Assembly: GCA_027011835.1 (NCBI GenBank)
Contig: JALUZN010000344.1
Span: forward strand, 1 to 7,025
Direction of reading: 5' to 3'
Length of the DNA stretch: 7,025 nucleotides
Source: Draconibacterium sp.
GTDB taxonomy: Bacteria; Bacteroidota; Bacteroidia; Bacteroidales; Prolixibacteraceae
Numbering within the stretch: position 1 is the first letter of the stretch; each line of letters starts with the position of its first letter. A program made the position numbers and the translations under genes. Under the pieces are notes generated by a model. The model had not been told where the DNA came from, did no database searches, and saw nothing but the letters and a program-made list of their open reading frames with translations. Positions 4,297 to 7,025 of this stretch are shown piece by piece.

Positions 4297-6999
4297 TTAG
4301 AAATTATCGTAATGACTTTGTTGTTTTTGCAATCGTAAATCTTTTAACATCGACGATTTTGCGCTAATTGTAAAACTATAACTTTTCATATATCCAAACG
4401 GTACAAAATTAAATGCCATCGACCAACAGTGCAGGTCGCGGTTTACATTTACCGTAGTAAACGAAAATTCATGCGCCATAATATCGAAGTTGGTATTCAT
4501 GCTAATTCGCCATTTTTCGGTTAAGCTAATGCTTCCCCGTACTCCAATTGTTTGGGTAAACCTGCCGTGTGGGGCCGATCGAGTAACTCCCGAATAACCA
4601 AAGCTATAATCGAAGCCAAAATCCCACGGAACACTAAAATCGACATAATCATCGTAAGAGCCCGGTAATACTTTGTCCTCCTCAATTTTTTTCTTTTTAT
4701 CCTCGGCCTCTTTCTCTCCTTTTTTCGATTTAAACTTCATTCCAAACGAAAGGTTTGCCCGTGTTAAACGCCCTAATTTCTGAATGCCATTTCGTTCGTT
4801 CCATACATATTTATGAATTCGCCGGTAATTTTCATTGACCTCGTAGGGGTCTAAAATAGCTCCCATATTTATGCTCACACCTTTAATGGTTGTACGTGCA
4901 CGTAAACTAATTGGAGAAAGATTTAACGAATCGGCAATTAAATTGTACGACGATGCAACGCTTAAATTATCAATTAATTTTACTTTCTTATACTTTGTTT
5001 TGTCATCGGTACTTGTTGTGTCTTTTGTGTCAATTACCTTCATTTCGAGGTTGTTACTTAGCGAAACGCTAATGGCTCCCGATGCCCCCATTCCGGGTGA
5101 ACCGCCATAAATTCCTCCTGCATTAACATCGAAATATTCAATCCTGCCGGTAGAATCTACCTGAACCGGTTGCCAGTAGCCGTAATGTGCGGCACCAAAA
5201 TCGGGGCGGTAACTAAAGCTTGCTGAAGGTGTAAATTTATGCCTGATTCCTTTAATTTTCGAATTTGGATTCCGCGGAATATACATACCGTAAATATTTG
5301 TCGACGAACTCAAACTAAACGAATAGTCGTAAACCCGGTTAAACCCGCTAATCGTATCAGCTTTAACGTGTCCCAGTCTTCCATTCGGGCCAATAACCTC
5401 GGTCGGGCTGTAAGTGTAATTCTTCTTATTAAAATACCACTTTTCGTTGTATCCAATACCCGGACTAAAGTTTACATATTTTAATAAATTAAAACTTGGA
5501 AACGAAATAGGTAAGTTGTGCCTGATGCCATTTTTCCAATCCTGCGGGAACGACTTATTCAGCAACTCATACTCTTTTGCAGTAATATTGTTTTTCATAT
5601 TTCCCGTATAGTTAAAACCAAACTTTTCATAAAACCTTAGTTTACCACTCGGCTTTTTTCTTCTGAACGGGTATATTTTTGCCATACTAAAAGTCATTTC
5701 GGGAAGCGACAACGAAATGGTTGTGTCGGCCGAGTTTTGCGAGTGCCGTAAGTTAACCGACAAATTAAAAGGAGTATTCTCGAAACGGCGTGTATAGGAG
5801 ATGCTCGACGATTTTTGTGTTCGCAAATAGTTATTGGCCGAATAAGAGTTATGCTTGTCGTAACCACTGGTAGAGAAGTTTACACTTGCCGAAAAGGTAC
5901 GGTTCGGATTCGATTTTGGGTCTTGACTGTGCGACCACATAATTTGAAACTGTGGCTCGCGCTTATAGTTTACCAGCCCTTTATCGCCATAAACATTCAT
6001 CGCATATTTAAAATCGAAACCACCACTAAATTTGTAACGTTTCCGATAATTTGTATGTAGTTTTACTCCCCACGACCCTTTCGAATAAATATCGCCACGA
6101 ATTGCCAAATCGATATATTCGCTGGCTGCCCAATAGTACCCGCCATCGCGTAAAAAGAATCCTCTATTCTGTTCCTCTCCATAAGTAGGCACTAAAATTC
6201 CCGACGAATAAGTAGGCGAGTTAGGGAAATATCCAAAGGGTAAAAACGGAAAATAGATGGGGAAATCTTCGATAACCATATAAGCAGGCCCTGTAATAAT
6301 TTTATTTCCTTCAATTACTTTTGCTTTCGAGAGGTGTAAATAGTAATGCGGGTGGTCGGCATCGCATGTTGTATATTTTGCATTCTTAGTAATAAAAACA
6401 TTTTTACTAATTTTTTTTGTCTTCTCGCTCAACAGTCTTCCCTCGCCCTGTTCCGATACCACTTTAGTAATAAATGCCTTTCCCGTATCGAAATTATAGT
6501 GCATTGTTTCCGATTCGTACTCCTCCGATCCCTGTTTAAAAACAGGCTTTTGTACCAATGTCTCGGTAGAATCTAATATCCCTTCGGCATAAATTTCTTT
6601 GGTTTGTAAATTCAATTCAATATAGTACGCCGTCAACTCAATATTCTGATAGGTGACGCTTGCCTTGTTATACATATACACTTTTTGCCCGTCGAACGAT
6701 ATAATTATCGAATCTTCGGCATTGTAAACAATAGGGTCTTCTATAACGGGTTTTGCCACCGAATCTATTGCTGTTGTATCTATCTGTATCGAGTCGAGCT
6801 GTATCGAGTCGGGCTGAATAATAGTGTCGCCTGCAATAAAACCGGTTGCTAATGCAGGGGGCGGAAGAATATCGTGCTCTACAGAAATTTTACCGGGTTC
6901 CTGACCAAGCAAAAAAAGTGGAATAAAGGCAAACAAATATGTTATTACTTTTTTATACAAAATGCTTTCTGCGTTATTTCTTGTTATTTGGCTCGACAA
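4297..6999 (-). CDS. lptD: LptD, outer-membrane LPS translocon / LPS assembly protein (Bacteroidota type)
   Basis: Outer-membrane beta-barrel that, with LptE, inserts LPS into the outer leaflet at the end of the Lpt bridge. Up to 900 residues, longer than E. coli LptD (784). A signal peptide (about 15-33, YKKVITYLFAFIPLFLLGQ) is followed by a low-complexity linker (about 43-90) with DSIQLDSIQID, an OstA/LptA-like domain (about 95-235), then the barrel to the C-terminus. Key similarity to E. coli LptD (from memory): AKYTTC (207-212) then FPIYFPFLPFGYFPNSPTYS (246-265) and SGILVP (266-271), paralleling YTTC...VPIFYSPYLQLP...SGFLIP, and LHCWSMAFNF (856-865) paralleling the C-terminal CC strand. 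Cysteines are only C212 and C858. A Lys/Glu-rich loop is at 757-778. Start is uncertain: no ATG precedes residue 109. The longest frame begins at TTG 6999-6997 (in-frame TAG at 7017-7015); the TTG at 6960-6958 gives a more normal signal peptide and I favour it. Stop is TAA. Confidence 0.93.
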   Translation of the reverse strand: MSSQITRNNAESILYKKVITYLFAFIPLFLLGQEPGKISVEHDILPPPALATGFIAGDTIIQPDSIQLDSIQIDTTAIDSVAKPVIEDPIVYNAEDSIIISFDGQKVYMYNKASVTYQNIELTAYYIELNLQTKEIYAEGILDSTETLVQKPVFKQGSEEYESETMHYNFDTGKAFITKVVSEQGEGRLLSEKTKKISKNVFITKNAKYTTCDADHPHYYLHLSKAKVIEGNKIITGPAYMVIEDFPIYFPFLPFGYFPNSPTYSSGILVPTYGEEQNRGFFLRDGGYYWAASEYIDLAIRGDIYSKGSWGVKLHTNYRKRYKFSGGFDFKYAMNVYGDKGLVNYKREPQFQIMWSHSQDPKSNPNRTFSASVNFSTSGYDKHNSYSANNYLRTQKSSSISYTRRFENTPFNLSVNLRHSQNSADTTISLSLPEMTFSMAKIYPFRRKKPSGKLRFYEKFGFNYTGNMKNNITAKEYELLNKSFPQDWKNGIRHNLPISFPSFNLLKYVNFSPGIGYNEKWYFNKKNYTYSPTEVIGPNGRLGHVKADTISGFNRVYDYSFSLSSSTNIYGMYIPRNPNSKIKGIRHKFTPSASFSYRPDFGAAHYGYWQPVQVDSTGRIEYFDVNAGGIYGGSPGMGASGAISVSLSNNLEMKVIDTKDTTSTDDKTKYKKVKLIDNLSVASSYNLIADSLNLSPISLRARTTIKGVSINMGAILDPYEVNENYRRIHKYVWNERNGIQKLGRLTRANLSFGMKFKSKKGEKEAEDKKKKIEEDKVLPGSYDDYVDFSVPWDFGFDYSFGYSGVTRSAPHGRFTQTIGVRGSISLTEKWRISMNTNFDIMAHEFSFTTVNVNRDLHCWSMAFNFVPFGYMKSYSFTISAKSSMLKDLRLQKQQSHYDNF
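6785..6814. repeat. 15-bp tandem duplication inside lptD
   Basis: TGTATCGAGTCGAGC (6785-6799) is followed directly by TGTATCGAGTCGGGC (6800-6814), differing at one base. Being a multiple of three it stays in frame and encodes the DSIQ(L/P) repetition in the acidic linker just after the LptD signal peptide, a place where length variation should be tolerated. Confidence 0.85.
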
Positions 7000-7004
7000 A
7001 AATA
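6997..7004 (-). promoter_or_regulatory. Bacteroidota -7 box at the lptD start
   Basis: The minus strand reads TATTTTTG, the same octamer found upstream of ffh and an exact TAnnTTTG match. Its last three bases are the most upstream possible lptD start codon (TTG 6999-6997). If it is a promoter, transcription would begin about 5-7 bp further on, excluding that TTG and leaving the TTG at 6960-6958, with an AGAAAG purine run 4 nt before it. The -33 position falls at or beyond the window edge, so it cannot be checked here. Confidence 0.4.
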
Positions 7005-7025
7005 AAAATAAGCACTATACTATTG

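Overview
The window is chromosomal DNA from a member of the Bacteroidota. The main evidence is the 900-residue LptD of the Bacteroidota type (putative LPS assembly protein), the TAnnTTTG-type promoter boxes, the lack of clear Shine-Dalgarno sequences, and a GxxExxY gene embedded in CTTTGCG/CGCTAAG repeats. I would guess a marine or sediment lineage near Marinilabiliales/Prolixibacteraceae, but the sequence alone does not fix the order or genus.

All five convincing genes lie on the minus strand. In transcription order (right to left) they are lptD (6999-4297), ridA-like (4168-3791), ffh (3475-2135), a GxxExxY-family gene (1680-1303) and folD (911-36). lptD, ffh and folD are housekeeping genes for outer-membrane LPS insertion, co-translational membrane targeting and one-carbon folate metabolism. 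The RidA-family protein probably detoxifies reactive enamine/imine metabolites. Every gene is complete; I found no frameshift or pseudogene. The other longer reading frames are shadows of these genes or artefacts of repeats.

Two stretches are not ordinary. (1) Between ffh and folD, about 1.2 kb is occupied by an AT-rich GxxExxY gene (PD-(D/E)XK nuclease-like fold) bracketed by tandem arrays of one 96-99 bp repeat in the same orientation: three copies on the folD side (955-1250), four plus a partial copy on the ffh side (1721-2129). Each unit folds as an imperfect stem-loop whose arms are built from an 8-nt micro-repeat. The arrays run to within about 5 bp of the ffh stop codon and about 43 bp of the folD start codon, so the block looks like a cassette placed or expanded between two housekeeping genes. 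(2) Between ridA and ffh, a GC-rich, multi-hairpin sequence of about 109 bp (3616-3724) stands out from AT-rich surroundings and looks like an interspersed repeat.

Smaller points: lptD has no ATG near its N-terminus and must start at a TTG, the first of which overlaps a promoter-like TATTTTTG. LptD keeps exactly two cysteines, at the positions expected for one inter-domain disulfide of the E. coli enzyme. I do not see an undescribed multi-gene system. The repeat/GxxExxY cassette is the strongest candidate for unexplained biology.
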